A stretch of 64,000 bases of DNA from contig JANQPT010000016.1 in the NCBI GenBank assembly GCA_028285345.1, positions 48,001-112,000 on the forward strand, read 5' to 3'. Both the position numbers and the translations under genes were made by a program. Position 1 is the stretch's first letter. Every line of letters begins with the position of its first letter. Below, piece after piece: positions 1 through 8,846 of the stretch. The notes under the pieces were generated by a model. The model was not told where the DNA came from and ran no database searches. It saw nothing but the letters and a program-made list of their open reading frames with translations. Source of the stretch: Planctomycetales bacterium. GTDB taxonomy: Bacteria; Planctomycetota; Planctomycetia; Planctomycetales; Planctomycetaceae.

Positions 1-477
1 GAAACAGTAGGTTTCCCCGGGCCGGATTTGCCGGGCGACGCGGCGGGCCATTCGCATGGTGTTAACAACATATTCGTGGCCGTTCTTCCAGCGCTGCGCC
101 TCATATTCCCGGCGGGCATGTAAAAGAGCCAAGCGAGCCAAGGAGTGCGCAGACTGGTTGATCGTCGATGTCAGGTAGGCGGCTCCATCCGCAGGATTCC
201 TACCCCAGACGCAGGAGTCGAGCGCAGCGGCTTTGCGGAATCGATAGTCGATGCGGCGAGCGCGGTCCGTTTCCAGGAAATGAAGTTGCTCTTCGGAGAG
301 CGGGAGCGCAAATCCGAAGTCTTTGTCGTCTGTCGTAGCATGTAGGACGGACCGGGGTAGTCCTTCGCTCAGTTCCGAAAACGCCAGCCAATACTGAACT
401 GCCGCGTTCTCCTCAGCATGGACGAAACAGGGAAAAGCAACGAGAATTGCAGCGATGAGCGCACAGTGCCGTCGCAT
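1..477 (-). CDS. Exported hypothetical protein, 3' end outside window
   Basis: An open frame runs leftward from an ATG at 477 and leaves the window without a stop, giving 159 codons. Residues 1-22 (MRRHCALIAAILVAFPCFVHAEE) look like a Sec signal peptide with an AEE cleavage zone. The mature part has mixed charge and no motif I recognise; it contains an FLETDRARRIDYRFRKAAAL stretch. It is likely periplasmic or secreted. The missing C-terminal part may carry the recognisable domain, so no function is proposed. The 478-666 gap to the next gene shows nothing clear. Confidence 0.6.
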   Translation of the reverse strand, partial: MRRHCALIAAILVAFPCFVHAEENAAVQYWLAFSELSEGLPRSVLHATTDDKDFGFALPLSEEQLHFLETDRARRIDYRFRKAAALDSCVWGRNPADGAAYLTSTINQSAHSLARLALLHARREYEAQRWKNGHEYVVNTMRMARRVARQIRPGETYCF

Positions 478-666
478 TTCCGAACCTTTGACCTGGAATT
501 GTAGGATGCCCTGCGGCGGGCTTATCCGCTGGTCATCTGCTGAAGGGCGTTCGATGAGCGCGTCGATTGATTTTATAGAGCCGTGTCTGCGAAATCCATC
601 GGCGTCCGCCCCCGATCAGCCTTGAGGGGCAGCAGGCCATCGGAACGTTCAGCCGAGGTCGATTCG

Positions 667-1113
667 TTACTCTTTCTCCTGTTGTTTCCTCGCCAGTATC
701 AACCAACGCTTCGATCCTGGCTGAGAATCGAAATCTCTTGGCCTCGGCAAGTCCTTTCCCGCCTGTGAGGAGACATAGCAGAGCGTCACCGTGTCGCCTT
801 TGAATTGATAGATGCCTCGCAGTTTTTCATGATCTCGTTGGTTGTTGAGATCAAAAGTCTTGGGTTCTTTGCTTGGATCGAGCTGCAGCTTTTGCCGGGC
901 TTCGTCTAGTTCTGCTTCCGGAGCAAAAAAGGCCTCTTCGGTCACGAACAGATGTTCGTGCAAATGGTCAGGACCGGGGTCATCACCATCGTAAACCATG
1001 GACAAAGGAGCCCATGTGCCGCGAAATCGCTCGACATCTCCGTCAATGTCGGCTTGCGAGGCGCCTGAAGAGCAGCCACAGGCCAGAAGGCAAAGAAGTA
1101 CAGTCAACCTCAT
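667..1113 (-). CDS. TIGR03067-type lipoprotein
   Basis: This 148-residue protein starts with MRLTVLLCLLACGCSSG, a short lipoprotein signal with lipobox LLAC (Cys12 or Cys14). The mature part follows the TIGR03067 planctomycete pattern: an early GTW (here FRGTWAPLSMVYDGD), then DPSKEPKTFDL, GIYQFKGDTVTLCYV, and RPRDFDSQPGS near the end. The family is common and often expanded in planctomycetes, but its role is unknown. Seen: lipobox and motif order. Inferred: periplasmic face of a membrane. It stands alone, convergent with nothing obvious. Confidence 0.8.
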   Translation of the reverse strand: MRLTVLLCLLACGCSSGASQADIDGDVERFRGTWAPLSMVYDGDDPGPDHLHEHLFVTEEAFFAPEAELDEARQKLQLDPSKEPKTFDLNNQRDHEKLRGIYQFKGDTVTLCYVSSQAGKDLPRPRDFDSQPGSKRWLILARKQQEKE

Positions 1114-1297
1114 TGTGTTATTGCCACTTCAGGATGGGAAACTCACCCGCGAAACTGACAGTTTGCTCAATCCACCAATTTCAATTCTTACGCGAACCTC
1201 CTTCAAAGTATCGCAGCGAGCACAAAGACGCAAACAAAGAACCGCCGACTCTCTCTCACCGAAGGTCGATTTCGTCGTCTTGGTCTTTCCGCCGGTG

Positions 1298-1954
1298 TTA
1301 CGCGGCCTTCCGCCGTTTACGTCGACAGCCGTAACCGACCAGAGCCAGCGCGCCTATGCTGAGCAGGGCGAACGTGGAGGGTTCAGGAATGACAGTCTCC
1401 CCAACCGGCGAGTCGTTGACACGGAAGGCGTGCTGCGTGATTGCGGTACCGGTGAACACCGTCCACGTTCCCGTCGCAGCACTGAGAGAAGCCACGTCGC
1501 TCGAGTCACCCGTGTCGTTTAGGTACCAGAGACCCACAGCACTTCCCACGCGGCGAATGCCCACCCAATATTGGTCACCCCCAGTTAATGCCGGGGTTAG
1601 AATTGAGTTGACAACTGTAATGCTCGGGGTCGACTCTCCCGTGAACGGAATCGATTCAATCACTACTCCCGGCGCTCCGGCATCATCTTGCATGAGTTCG
1701 AGGAGATACGAATTCGTGTTTGTGCCATGGCTGAACGCGACTTCCGCGGAACCAAACTGAGTATCCGTGGCAGGGGTAAAAGGGGAGGCATACGCATCGA
1801 TGAGATTGCTGACACCGCGCCAACTCGTCGAGTTGAACGAGTCCCCACCGCCCAAATTGCTGTAAATCACACCAGCCTGTGCCGCAGAACCATGTGTTGA
1901 AACGAAGAGGCACGCGAACGCGGAAATTCCAAGAATTACTTCACGATTGACCAT
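1298..1954 (-). CDS. PEP-CTERM sorting-domain exported protein
   Basis: The 218-residue protein has an N-terminal signal peptide (VILGISAFACLFVSTHGSAAQA) and ends with VIPEPSTFALLSIGALALVGYGCRRKRRKAA. That tail is a canonical PEP-CTERM signal: a PEP motif, a transmembrane helix and an Arg/Lys-rich tail read by an exosortase. The middle is a beta-rich, Ser/Thr/Gly-rich extracellular-type domain with a QYWVGIRRV segment. I chose ATG 1954 because GGGGG precedes it by about 5 bases; a longer frame up to 2023 would read through a terminator hairpin. No exosortase gene is in the window. The function of the mature domain is unknown. Confidence 0.85.
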   Translation of the reverse strand: MVNREVILGISAFACLFVSTHGSAAQAGVIYSNLGGGDSFNSTSWRGVSNLIDAYASPFTPATDTQFGSAEVAFSHGTNTNSYLLELMQDDAGAPGVVIESIPFTGESTPSITVVNSILTPALTGGDQYWVGIRRVGSAVGLWYLNDTGDSSDVASLSAATGTWTVFTGTAITQHAFRVNDSPVGETVIPEPSTFALLSIGALALVGYGCRRKRRKAA

Positions 1955-1978
1955 GATGACCCCCGAAATGTGATTCCG

Positions 1979-2018
1979 TAAAAAAAGCCCCTCACGCGGG
2001 CGGTCCGCGCGAGGGGCT
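1979..2018 (-). terminator. Intrinsic terminator or attenuator upstream of the PEP-CTERM gene
   Basis: Read on the minus strand, AGCCCCTC (2018-2011) pairs with GAGGGGCT (1993-1986). One mismatch and a further 5-bp CGCGG stem extend it, and seven T residues (1986-1980) follow. It lies only 25 bases before the ATG at 1954. It can end a leftward transcript from 2334-3591, but any promoter for the PEP-CTERM gene located upstream would have to read through it. Confidence 0.75.
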
Positions 2019-2333
2019 ATCATCGCTGAAAGTGAGCCATCGTCAGCTCGGCTGTCTTGACAACTCGATTACACCAACAGTCGTCCGGGATATCAAGAAA
2101 AAATAGACTGGCTTGTCTGTTATTTGGTTTGCCATCGCACGACGCGTAGGGATCCGCCGCACCCGCCATGCGTTCCAGCGAACAGACATAAGTGCGATCT
2201 TTGATTGATTTTCGGGGAGGCTGCGAATCGGACTCTGCTGGGACGGTTGATCATGCGGAAGGCACAAGGCGCGGCGTCTTGTCGCTCCGCGACCCAATCG
2301 CTTCACGGTTGGGCCACGCAGGGCCCGCAGAAT
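2019..2333. other. Gene-free stretch between terminator and small membrane gene
   Basis: About 315 bases without a convincing gene. An 87-codon leftward frame (2043-2306) is Arg-rich, has no ribosome site and resembles no family. It probably represents the 3' untranslated part of the leftward transcript and/or the leader of the PEP-CTERM gene. Confidence 0.4.
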
Positions 2334-2531
2334 CTATCGGTGGCTGCCACCGACCAACCTCGACGGCAGCAGCACGATCGAGTGCAGCAATTCAAAAACT
2401 CCATCAACGGCGATTCCGACGAGCCGAAAGGGGAGCAGGAGGAGCCAGACTAGCGGATAAACGATCAGCGCAAGCAAGGCGAGCGGCCAGCAGACCACGA
2501 ACAGCAATAACCATAACAAGAACTTTTCCAT
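2334..2531 (-). CDS. Small two-helix membrane protein
   Basis: This 65-residue protein (MEKFLLWLLLFVVCWPLALLALIVYPLVWLLLLPFRLVGIAVDGVFELLHSIVLLPSRL...) is nearly all hydrophobic, with two or three closely spaced membrane segments and short charged turns. The PLALLALIVYPLVWLLLLPFRLVG pattern resembles small conserved bacterial membrane proteins with no assigned role. It sits 140 bases downstream of the regulator at 2671-3591 on the same strand, so it may share its transcript. Confidence 0.7.
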   Translation of the reverse strand: MEKFLLWLLLFVVCWPLALLALIVYPLVWLLLLPFRLVGIAVDGVFELLHSIVLLPSRLVGGSHR

Positions 2532-2670
2532 GGGTCGTTTCGCCCGTGAAGTATTTGTCGTCGTTCAACATTCGAGCCGTTTCTGCGCAGGCGCGTGCAA
2601 TCGTTGCGGCTCCGAGTGTTATTCGAGTGTGGGCAAAAATTATTAATGCAATTTCGACAATTTGCCGAGC

Positions 2671-3591
2671 TCACTCTTCACCCGCATCCTCCGCCACCCG
2701 ATGCTTCACCAACGTCAACTCATTGCCGGCGTCGTTGTACCGCACTTCGTCCATGATCGTCCGCATCAGCACCATTCCTCGGCCGCGGAATTGTTCCTGC
2801 TCGACGATGTCGCCCGCGTCGAGCAGTTGCGCGAAATCGAAACCGGGACCTTCGTCGCGGATGACGAATGTCGCCCGCTCGCGGGAAATCTCGGCGCGGA
2901 CGTAGATCTTGCGGTCGCGATACGGTGGCTCAATACTTCGTTGCTTCGCCAGTTCGTTGTATTTGTTGCGGTCGACTTCCGTCACCGTTGCGCCCACCTC
3001 CAAGTTGCCGTGATAATAGGCATTCTTCAGCGCCTCTTCGATCGCCACGCCCACGCGGAGCCGCTCCGCACGGTCTCCCAGCGGCAAGCACCGCAATAAT
3101 TGTTGAAAGTAGCTCGCCAGCAGGCGGATTTGCGTCAAGTCGTTGCGGAGCACAAAGACCGAATCACTCTGCTGCAGGTAGTGCATTAGCCGGGAATGCA
3201 CGCGGTCTTCCCGGGCAGCGGTCAGCAAATGCCGCACGGTCTCCTGCAGATCCTCAGCCAGCCGGGTCTTCGGCACGTAGCTGGCCGCTCCCTGTCTGAG
3301 AACCTGCGCGGCGATCTCTTCGCTCCCTTTTCCCGTCATCAGCACGACGGGGATCAGCGGATACTGGTCCTTGATCGCCTCAATCAGTTCCAGTCCGCTC
3401 ATGCCGGGCATCACCAAGTCGGTGACCACAAGCGCGGGGAGTTCGCGTTCCAATTGGTGCAGGGCTTCGTCGCCGTTTTCAGCGAAGACGATATCCCATT
3501 CGCCGCATTTTTGCAGAAGTCCGCCGGCCAGCCGCCGGTCCATTGCAGAATCGTCAACTACTAACAATTTCGCCGTTGCGACCGTCGCCAT
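2671..3591 (-). CDS. Response regulator fused to an RsbW-like HATPase domain
   Basis: The 306-residue protein joins a receiver domain (about 1-125) to a GHKL ATPase domain (about 140-300). The receiver shows acidic D13/D14, phosphoacceptor D58 in VVTDLVMPG, T86 and K108. The ATPase part carries the N box EEALKNAYYHGN (about 185-196), the G1 box DEGPGFD (246-252) and a GRGMVLMR G2 box (about 270-277), and lacks a phosphorylatable His region. This is the layout of anti-sigma or serine kinases of the RsbW class, so phosphorylation may control partner binding. I chose ATG 3591 because GGGAGG precedes it; the frame continues upstream without a better site. No partner STAS protein or sigma factor is adjacent. 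Confidence 0.85.
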   Translation of the reverse strand: MATVATAKLLVVDDSAMDRRLAGGLLQKCGEWDIVFAENGDEALHQLERELPALVVTDLVMPGMSGLELIEAIKDQYPLIPVVLMTGKGSEEIAAQVLRQGAASYVPKTRLAEDLQETVRHLLTAAREDRVHSRLMHYLQQSDSVFVLRNDLTQIRLLASYFQQLLRCLPLGDRAERLRVGVAIEEALKNAYYHGNLEVGATVTEVDRNKYNELAKQRSIEPPYRDRKIYVRAEISRERATFVIRDEGPGFDFAQLLDAGDIVEQEQFRGRGMVLMRTIMDEVRYNDAGNELTLVKHRVAEDAGEE

Positions 3592-3932
3592 GATCGCCTC
3601 CCTCGCCCGCCGTCGGCTGGCAGGATGAATGTTCACAGCTGACCGGAGAGCGCGGCCTTCTCTGGTAAGCATACCGCCGCGCGCAGCAACTGCCAACCTG
3701 AGAACGGCAGTCGGCGTGAGACGGTGGACTGTAGGCTGTAGGACTCCCAGAGCAATCAGGTTCGGCCATGATGTTTTTCGTTGGGTGCCATGGTCTCACG
3801 CCGACAGGCAGGTGACCATGCCGCGTGCGATTCCGAAATCGCATGCTCACGCGTCACTTCGTGCCGCGAGAGCATCGCACCCGACTCACTCTGAACTCGA
3901 TGCGATTCATGAAAACCCGAAGTCAGTGCCTT
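3592..3932. other. Gene-free stretch carrying a palindromic repeat
   Basis: About 340 bases between the formate dehydrogenase stop and the regulator start. The only structure I see is repeat copy A1 at 3782-3883; short frames across it are translations of the repeat. Confidence 0.6.
3782..3883. repeat. Palindromic repeat family A, copy 1
   Basis: About 102 bases starting TGGGTGCCATGGTCTCACG and ending GCGAGAGCATCGCACCC, with imperfect inverted ends. It matches 50800-50901 over almost its full length; the left 28 bases are identical. Internal GGTGACCATGCCGCG and CGCATGCTCAC segments form a second inner stem. Its size and structure resemble a MITE or REP-type element, and no transposase is nearby. 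Confidence 0.85.
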
Positions 3933-6755
3933 TCACCTCGGGCCTACCGCCTCAATCCTCACGGCACAAAACTTGAACTCGGGAATCTTCCCGTACGGGT
4001 CGAGTGCGTCGGTCGTCAACGCGTTGGCGGCGGCTTCGCGAAAGTGGAACGGGATGAACACACTGCCCGTGGCAACGGAATCGTCGCTCCGCGCGGCGAG
4101 CACGATCGTGCCTCGGCGTGACGAGACGCGAACCATCTCGCCGTCGGCAATCTGCAAACGGTCCAATTCGCCAGGATTAACGGCCACAAATGCTTCCGGT
4201 TCGATGGCACTCAGAGCCTGACTGCGGCGGGTCATTGTTCCGGTGTGCCAGTGTTCCAGCACGCGACCGGTATTGAGCACGAAGGGGTATTCGTCGTCGG
4301 GCAACTCGTCGGCCGGTTGATAGGGGCACGGAACAAACTTACCGCGCCCGCTCGGCGTGGGAAACGACTCGCCGAACAGGATTTGCACGCCGTCCTCGGT
4401 TTGAGGGTCTGGGCAGGGCCACAGTTTGCCCGATTGTCCCAACAGTTCATGCGTCAGCCCGTGATAGTTCTTGGTGAGAGCGGCAAATTCCGCAAAAATC
4501 TCCGCACTCGATTCGTACGTCATGGGATAGCCCATTCGCGTCGCGATTTCGGCTGTGATCCGCCAGTCGGTCCGCGCTTCGCCGGGCGGCTCCAGCACCT
4601 GCCGACCGACTTGCACGCGGCGGTCGGTGTTGGTGAAGGTGCCGGTCTTTTCCAGATAGCTGGAGGCGGGCAGAATCACGTCGGCGAACTCCGCCGTTTC
4701 CGTGAGGAAGATGTCCTGCACGGCGAGGAATTCGAGTTTAGCCAGTGCGGAGCGGACTTCGTTGAGATTGGGGTCGGAGAGCGAGGGATTTTCACCCAGG
4801 ATGTACATCCCGCGAATCTCGCCTCCCAGCGCGGCATGCGCGATTTCCACGACGGTAAGGCCCGGATTGGGATCGAGTGCTGTGCCCCACGCTTGCTCAA
4901 ATTTTTCGCGATTCCCTGCATCGGCCACCGGTTGGTAGTCAGGATAGACCATGGGGATCAGGCCGGCGTCGCTGGCGCCCTGCACATTGTTTTGACCCCG
5001 CAACGGATGCAGTCCGCTGCCCGGTTTGCCGACGTTGCCGGTCATGAGACAAAGCGAGATCAAGCAGCGGGCGTTGTCGGTGCCGGTGGTGTGCTGGGCG
5101 ATCCCCATGCCCCAAAAGATCAGCATACTGCCCGCACGACCGATCGTACGGGCGATGGCGCGAATCTCCGCCGGCGGAATGCCGCACAACTCTTGCACCT
5201 GTTCCGGCGCGTAGTCGGCGAGCAGCAGGCTTTTGAGCGATTCGAAGCCCTCCGTCCGCGATTGGATAAACGCGTGATCGAGCAAATCTTCGTCGATCAA
5301 CACGTGCATCACGGCGTTATAGAACGCCACATCCGAGCCGGGACGGATCTGCGCGAAGTGCGTGGCGAAGTCGGCCAGCTTATTGCGTCGCACGTCGACA
5401 ACGATCAGTTGCGTCCCCTGTTTGGTCGCTTCTTTGATAAACGTTGCCGCTACGGGGTGATTCGATGACGCGTGTGAACCGGTCAGCAGCGCCACCTCCG
5501 CCCGCTCGACGTCGGCGAAAACGTTGGTCACGGCGCCGGACCCGATTGTCTCCATCAGCGCCGCTACGGACGATGCGTGGCAGAGCCGCGTGCAGTGGTC
5601 GACGTTGTTGCTGCCGAAGACCGCCCGCACTAGTTTTTGAAACAAGTACGCTTCTTCGTTGGAGCATTTGGCCGATCCGAAGCCCGCCAACGCGCCGCCG
5701 CCATGCGTGTCGCGGATCTGCTTCAGGCGGCCGGCGACCAGATCGAGCGCTTCGTCCCAAGTGGCTTCTCGAAACGCCGGCAGTACCGCGTCATAGTCGA
5801 CAACGGCGACGCCCTTTCCCGTGCGTGCGGCGTCGGTGCGGGCGACTTGCGGCGAGAGCGGGCCCTTTGGATAGAACTCCTCGCGGCGGATCAATGGTTT
5901 GGTCAGCCGTTGCGGATGCAGTGCGTAGTCCCAGCCGTAACGCCCTTTGACGCACAACCGCTCGTGATTGACGGGGCTTTCGCGGCCGCTCACTGAGAGC
6001 ACGCGGTCGTCCGTCGCGTGAAACGTGACCGCGCAACCGACGCCGCAATAAGGGCAGACGCTGTCGACGTCGCGAACTGCCGCATCGACGATCGGCAGCG
6101 AGACCGGCTTGTGCGTCAGCGCGTTGGTGGGACAGACAGCGGCGCATTCGCCGCAGGAGACGCACGTGCTCTCTCCCATCGGCTTGTCGAGATCAAACGC
6201 GATCCGCGTCGCGTGGCCCTTTCCAGTGCGGCCGATGACCTCGTTGGATTGAATGTCGTCGCACGCGCGAATGCAGCGGTCGCAAAGAATGCAGGCCTGG
6301 TGGTCGACGGCAATCACCGGCGAAGAGTTGTCGCTGGCGCGGGTTGGGTCGGCCCCACCGTTGCCATTGGTGGAGGCTGTAAGTCCATACCGCGCCGCCA
6401 ACTCCTGAACCTCACAAGATTTTGCGGGCGACGTTTCGGGTGCCGCCAGGGGGAGTTCGTCGAGCAGCAACTGTGTGAGCATCTTGCGGTGCCGCCCGAC
6501 TTTGGCCGAGTTGGTCTGTACGACCATGCCGGTTTCGCACTCCCGGACGCAGGATGCGACTAACGTGCGGGCGCCGACGTCGACGACGCACATGCGGCAG
6601 ACTCCGACCGGCTGCATACGGGGCGAGTGGCACAGCGCGGGAATTTCAATGCCGATTTGCCGCGCTGCTTCCCAAAGTGTGGTCCCCTCGGCAACCGTCA
6701 CCGATTGACCGTCAATGGTGAGCGTGATCGACGAGCATGCGGCCGCTCCGCTCAT
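3933..6755 (-). CDS. fdhA: Formate dehydrogenase, Mo/Fe-S catalytic (alpha) subunit
   Basis: This 940-residue enzyme should oxidise formate to CO2 and pass electrons through Fe-S clusters to an NAD-reducing partner. Domains in order are a 2Fe-2S ferredoxin (C42, C53, C56, C69), a His/Cys cluster region, two 4Fe-4S motifs (CILCDRCIRAC and CVSCGECAAVC), the 4Fe-4S site of the molybdopterin domain (CPYCGVGC), then the molybdopterin oxidoreductase and the C-terminal dinucleotide-binding domain (LNTGRVLEHWHTGTMTRRS). The Mo ligand is Cys, in DHCTRLCHASSVAAL, where some relatives use selenocysteine. I prefer ATG 6755, with CAGGGA upstream, over a TTG at 6791 that touches the cstA stop. The likely diaphorase partner is the NuoEF fusion at 34134-35834. 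Other molybdopterin oxidoreductases are less likely given the cluster set. Confidence 0.9.
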   Translation of the reverse strand: MSGAAACSSITLTIDGQSVTVAEGTTLWEAARQIGIEIPALCHSPRMQPVGVCRMCVVDVGARTLVASCVRECETGMVVQTNSAKVGRHRKMLTQLLLDELPLAAPETSPAKSCEVQELAARYGLTASTNGNGGADPTRASDNSSPVIAVDHQACILCDRCIRACDDIQSNEVIGRTGKGHATRIAFDLDKPMGESTCVSCGECAAVCPTNALTHKPVSLPIVDAAVRDVDSVCPYCGVGCAVTFHATDDRVLSVSGRESPVNHERLCVKGRYGWDYALHPQRLTKPLIRREEFYPKGPLSPQVARTDAARTGKGVAVVDYDAVLPAFREATWDEALDLVAGRLKQIRDTHGGGALAGFGSAKCSNEEAYLFQKLVRAVFGSNNVDHCTRLCHASSVAALMETIGSGAVTNVFADVERAEVALLTGSHASSNHPVAATFIKEATKQGTQLIVVDVRRNKLADFATHFAQIRPGSDVAFYNAVMHVLIDEDLLDHAFIQSRTEGFESLKSLLLADYAPEQVQELCGIPPAEIRAIARTIGRAGSMLIFWGMGIAQHTTGTDNARCLISLCLMTGNVGKPGSGLHPLRGQNNVQGASDAGLIPMVYPDYQPVADAGNREKFEQAWGTALDPNPGLTVVEIAHAALGGEIRGMYILGENPSLSDPNLNEVRSALAKLEFLAVQDIFLTETAEFADVILPASSYLEKTGTFTNTDRRVQVGRQVLEPPGEARTDWRITAEIATRMGYPMTYESSAEIFAEFAALTKNYHGLTHELLGQSGKLWPCPDPQTEDGVQILFGESFPTPSGRGKFVPCPYQPADELPDDEYPFVLNTGRVLEHWHTGTMTRRSQALSAIEPEAFVAVNPGELDRLQIADGEMVRVSSRRGTIVLAARSDDSVATGSVFIPFHFREAAANALTTDALDPYGKIPEFKFCAVRIEAVGPR

Positions 6756-6791
6756 AGTTTGATTGTTCCCTGCAACAGTAGTCACGCGCAA

Positions 6792-8684
6792 TCACCCCAG
6801 ATGTGCCGCCGACGCCGCTTCGACCGCTTCGTCATCCGTCTCTTCGACGTCCGAAATCTCCAACCCGCCCCGCCCGCGGGAGAAGGAGAGGATCGCCTCG
6901 ACAATCAACCATGCGGCCATCGCCATCACGATCGCAGAAACCCAAAACAGCAGCCACGTCGTTTCTTTGTCATAGTCCTTGTAAAACTTCTGCAGCTGCA
7001 GCGCCATCGCCCAGACCGTCATCGACAGCATGATGACCATCGGAACGAGTGTGTAGATGACCGGCCGCCGCAATTTGAAAAGAAACAGGCTCACCGCCAG
7101 CAGCGTCAACCCGGCCAGCAATTGGTTCGTTGTGCCGAATAGCGTCCAAAGCACTTTGCCCTTCGGCTGCGCGAAGAGGGCGATACCTGTCACCGCGATC
7201 AACGAAGCAAAGTAACGGTTGGCCAATGGTTCACATTTCAGCGAGCGGAAAATCTCTTCGACGTTAAACCGCAATAACCGCGTGGCGGAATCGAGTGTTG
7301 TCATTGCGAAGGCGACAACGGTCACCGCCAGGAACGCCTTCGCCAACCGTTGTTCGACGCCGACTACCGTCAGAAAATTTGCGCCCCCATCAACTACGGC
7401 GGCCAGTTGGACGCCCAATCCGCCCCCTTTGATGCCGCCCCAATCGGCATACGCTCCCCCCGGTGCCCAGGCGGCGCTGCCTAACCCGGCGACGCAGGCC
7501 ATGATGACCAAAATCGCCAGTGCTCCTTCGGTGAGCATCGCGCCGAACCCGATCGGCAAGGCGTCGGTCTCGTGATTGAGTTGCCGCACGGTCGTGCCGC
7601 TGGAAACGAGACTGTGAAAACCGCTCACCGCGCCGCAGGCGATCGTCACGAACAAGAACGGCACCATCGGCGGGGCGCCGTCCGGCTTGCGGATCATCTC
7701 GGCGTCGATGACATTGAACTCCAATCCTTTGACGGCCGCCACCGCCAAGCCCGCCACCATCAACGCGAGCGCAATGTAGAGTTGAAAGCTGTTGATGTAA
7801 TCCCGCGGCTGCAGAAGCAACCAGACCGGCAACACCGACGCGATGAATCCGTAGCACAACAACACGTAGATCCAGGTGCGGCTTGCCGTTGTTGCTGCCA
7901 CAGCCAAATCCTCGGCGGCCTGTTCGTCTCCCTCCGCTTCAAGATAAGCGGCCGCCTTAATCGAGCCGCGATCGACTTCCGCTCCGGCGGTGCGGCCCTC
8001 ATCGAGCAACTGCTGTGTTTCATCCGACGCGAACCAAGCGTAGGTCGGCAGCGGGTTTCTCACGCCGAGCATAATCAAGCCGCCGAAGGCGAGCAGCCCG
8101 ACCGCGGTCGCCGGACCCAGGCCGACGCGCAATTTATAGACGGCGATCCCGATCGCCATTGCCACCAGCATCAATCCGAATGACGGAATGATCGCATCGG
8201 GATTAAAGCTGACAAACAGCGCCGAGATGGCGTTGACGAACGCGCCCATCGCCAGCGACATCAAGAAGAATATGATCAGCAAAAACAAAAACCGCGCCCG
8301 CCGGCCGATGAGGTCGTTGCAGACGTCGCCGATCGAACGGCCCTGGTAGCGGAGACTGACCGTCAGCGCGCCGAGATCGTGGACCGCTCCCATAAAAATG
8401 CAGCCGATGACGACCCACAGCACCGCAGGTCCCCAGCCCCAAATGACCGCAATCGCCGGCCCCAAAATCGGCCCCAGCCCGGCAATCGACGCAAAGTGAT
8501 GCCCGAACAGCACCGGAACTTTCGTCGGCACGTAGTCGACGCCGTCCTGCTTGGTATGCGCGGGGGTCGGGCGTGAAGCGTCCAGCCGAAACACCCGCCG
8601 CGCCAAGAACCGTCCGTAGGTGAAATACGCCAGGATCAACAGCGCAAACGATCCCAGAGATATCAACACCGCGTTATTCGCCAT
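6792..8684 (-). CDS. cstA: Carbon starvation protein CstA family transporter
   Basis: The 630-residue protein has many membrane helices and clear CstA signatures: DYVPTKVPVLFGHHFASIAGLGPILGPAIA near the N-terminus, FMGAVHDLGALTVSLRYQGRSIGD, GFHSLVSSGTTVRQL, and LFGTTNQLLAGL near the C-terminus. Family members import peptides or pyruvate across the inner membrane. A variable loop of about 60 residues (about 230-290) is Ala/Glu-rich. ATG 8684 has GGAG nine bases upstream; the frame extends to a TTG at 8726. It is followed directly by fdhA on the same strand with a gap of about 36 bases, so the two may be cotranscribed. A link between pyruvate uptake and formate oxidation is inference only. Confidence 0.93.
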   Translation of the reverse strand: MANNAVLISLGSFALLILAYFTYGRFLARRVFRLDASRPTPAHTKQDGVDYVPTKVPVLFGHHFASIAGLGPILGPAIAVIWGWGPAVLWVVIGCIFMGAVHDLGALTVSLRYQGRSIGDVCNDLIGRRARFLFLLIIFFLMSLAMGAFVNAISALFVSFNPDAIIPSFGLMLVAMAIGIAVYKLRVGLGPATAVGLLAFGGLIMLGVRNPLPTYAWFASDETQQLLDEGRTAGAEVDRGSIKAAAYLEAEGDEQAAEDLAVAATTASRTWIYVLLCYGFIASVLPVWLLLQPRDYINSFQLYIALALMVAGLAVAAVKGLEFNVIDAEMIRKPDGAPPMVPFLFVTIACGAVSGFHSLVSSGTTVRQLNHETDALPIGFGAMLTEGALAILVIMACVAGLGSAAWAPGGAYADWGGIKGGGLGVQLAAVVDGGANFLTVVGVEQRLAKAFLAVTVVAFAMTTLDSATRLLRFNVEEIFRSLKCEPLANRYFASLIAVTGIALFAQPKGKVLWTLFGTTNQLLAGLTLLAVSLFLFKLRRPVIYTLVPMVIMLSMTVWAMALQLQKFYKDYDKETTWLLFWVSAIVMAMAAWLIVEAILSFSRGRGGLEISDVEETDDEAVEAASAAHLG

Positions 8685-8846
8685 CGAAGCCGACTCCGCA
8701 ACAGGCACGTACGAAACTCTTTTCAACCGGCTATTTTGTCGAGCGGCGGCGGAAACGGCAAGGACCGATTGAGAGTTTGGCTGCAGGTCTCTCTAATGGA
8801 AGCGTCCTTGGCAACGTCGTTTTGGGCAATAGAAGGTGAAACTCCG

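Noticed and set aside
2043..2306. 87-codon leftward frame near the PEP-CTERM gene
   Set aside because: Arg-rich, no ribosome site, no recognisable family; it overlaps the presumed untranslated region.
8685..8846. Mg2+ riboswitch in the mgtE leader
   Set aside because: The 162-base gap shows no recognisable M-box or other metal-sensing structure.
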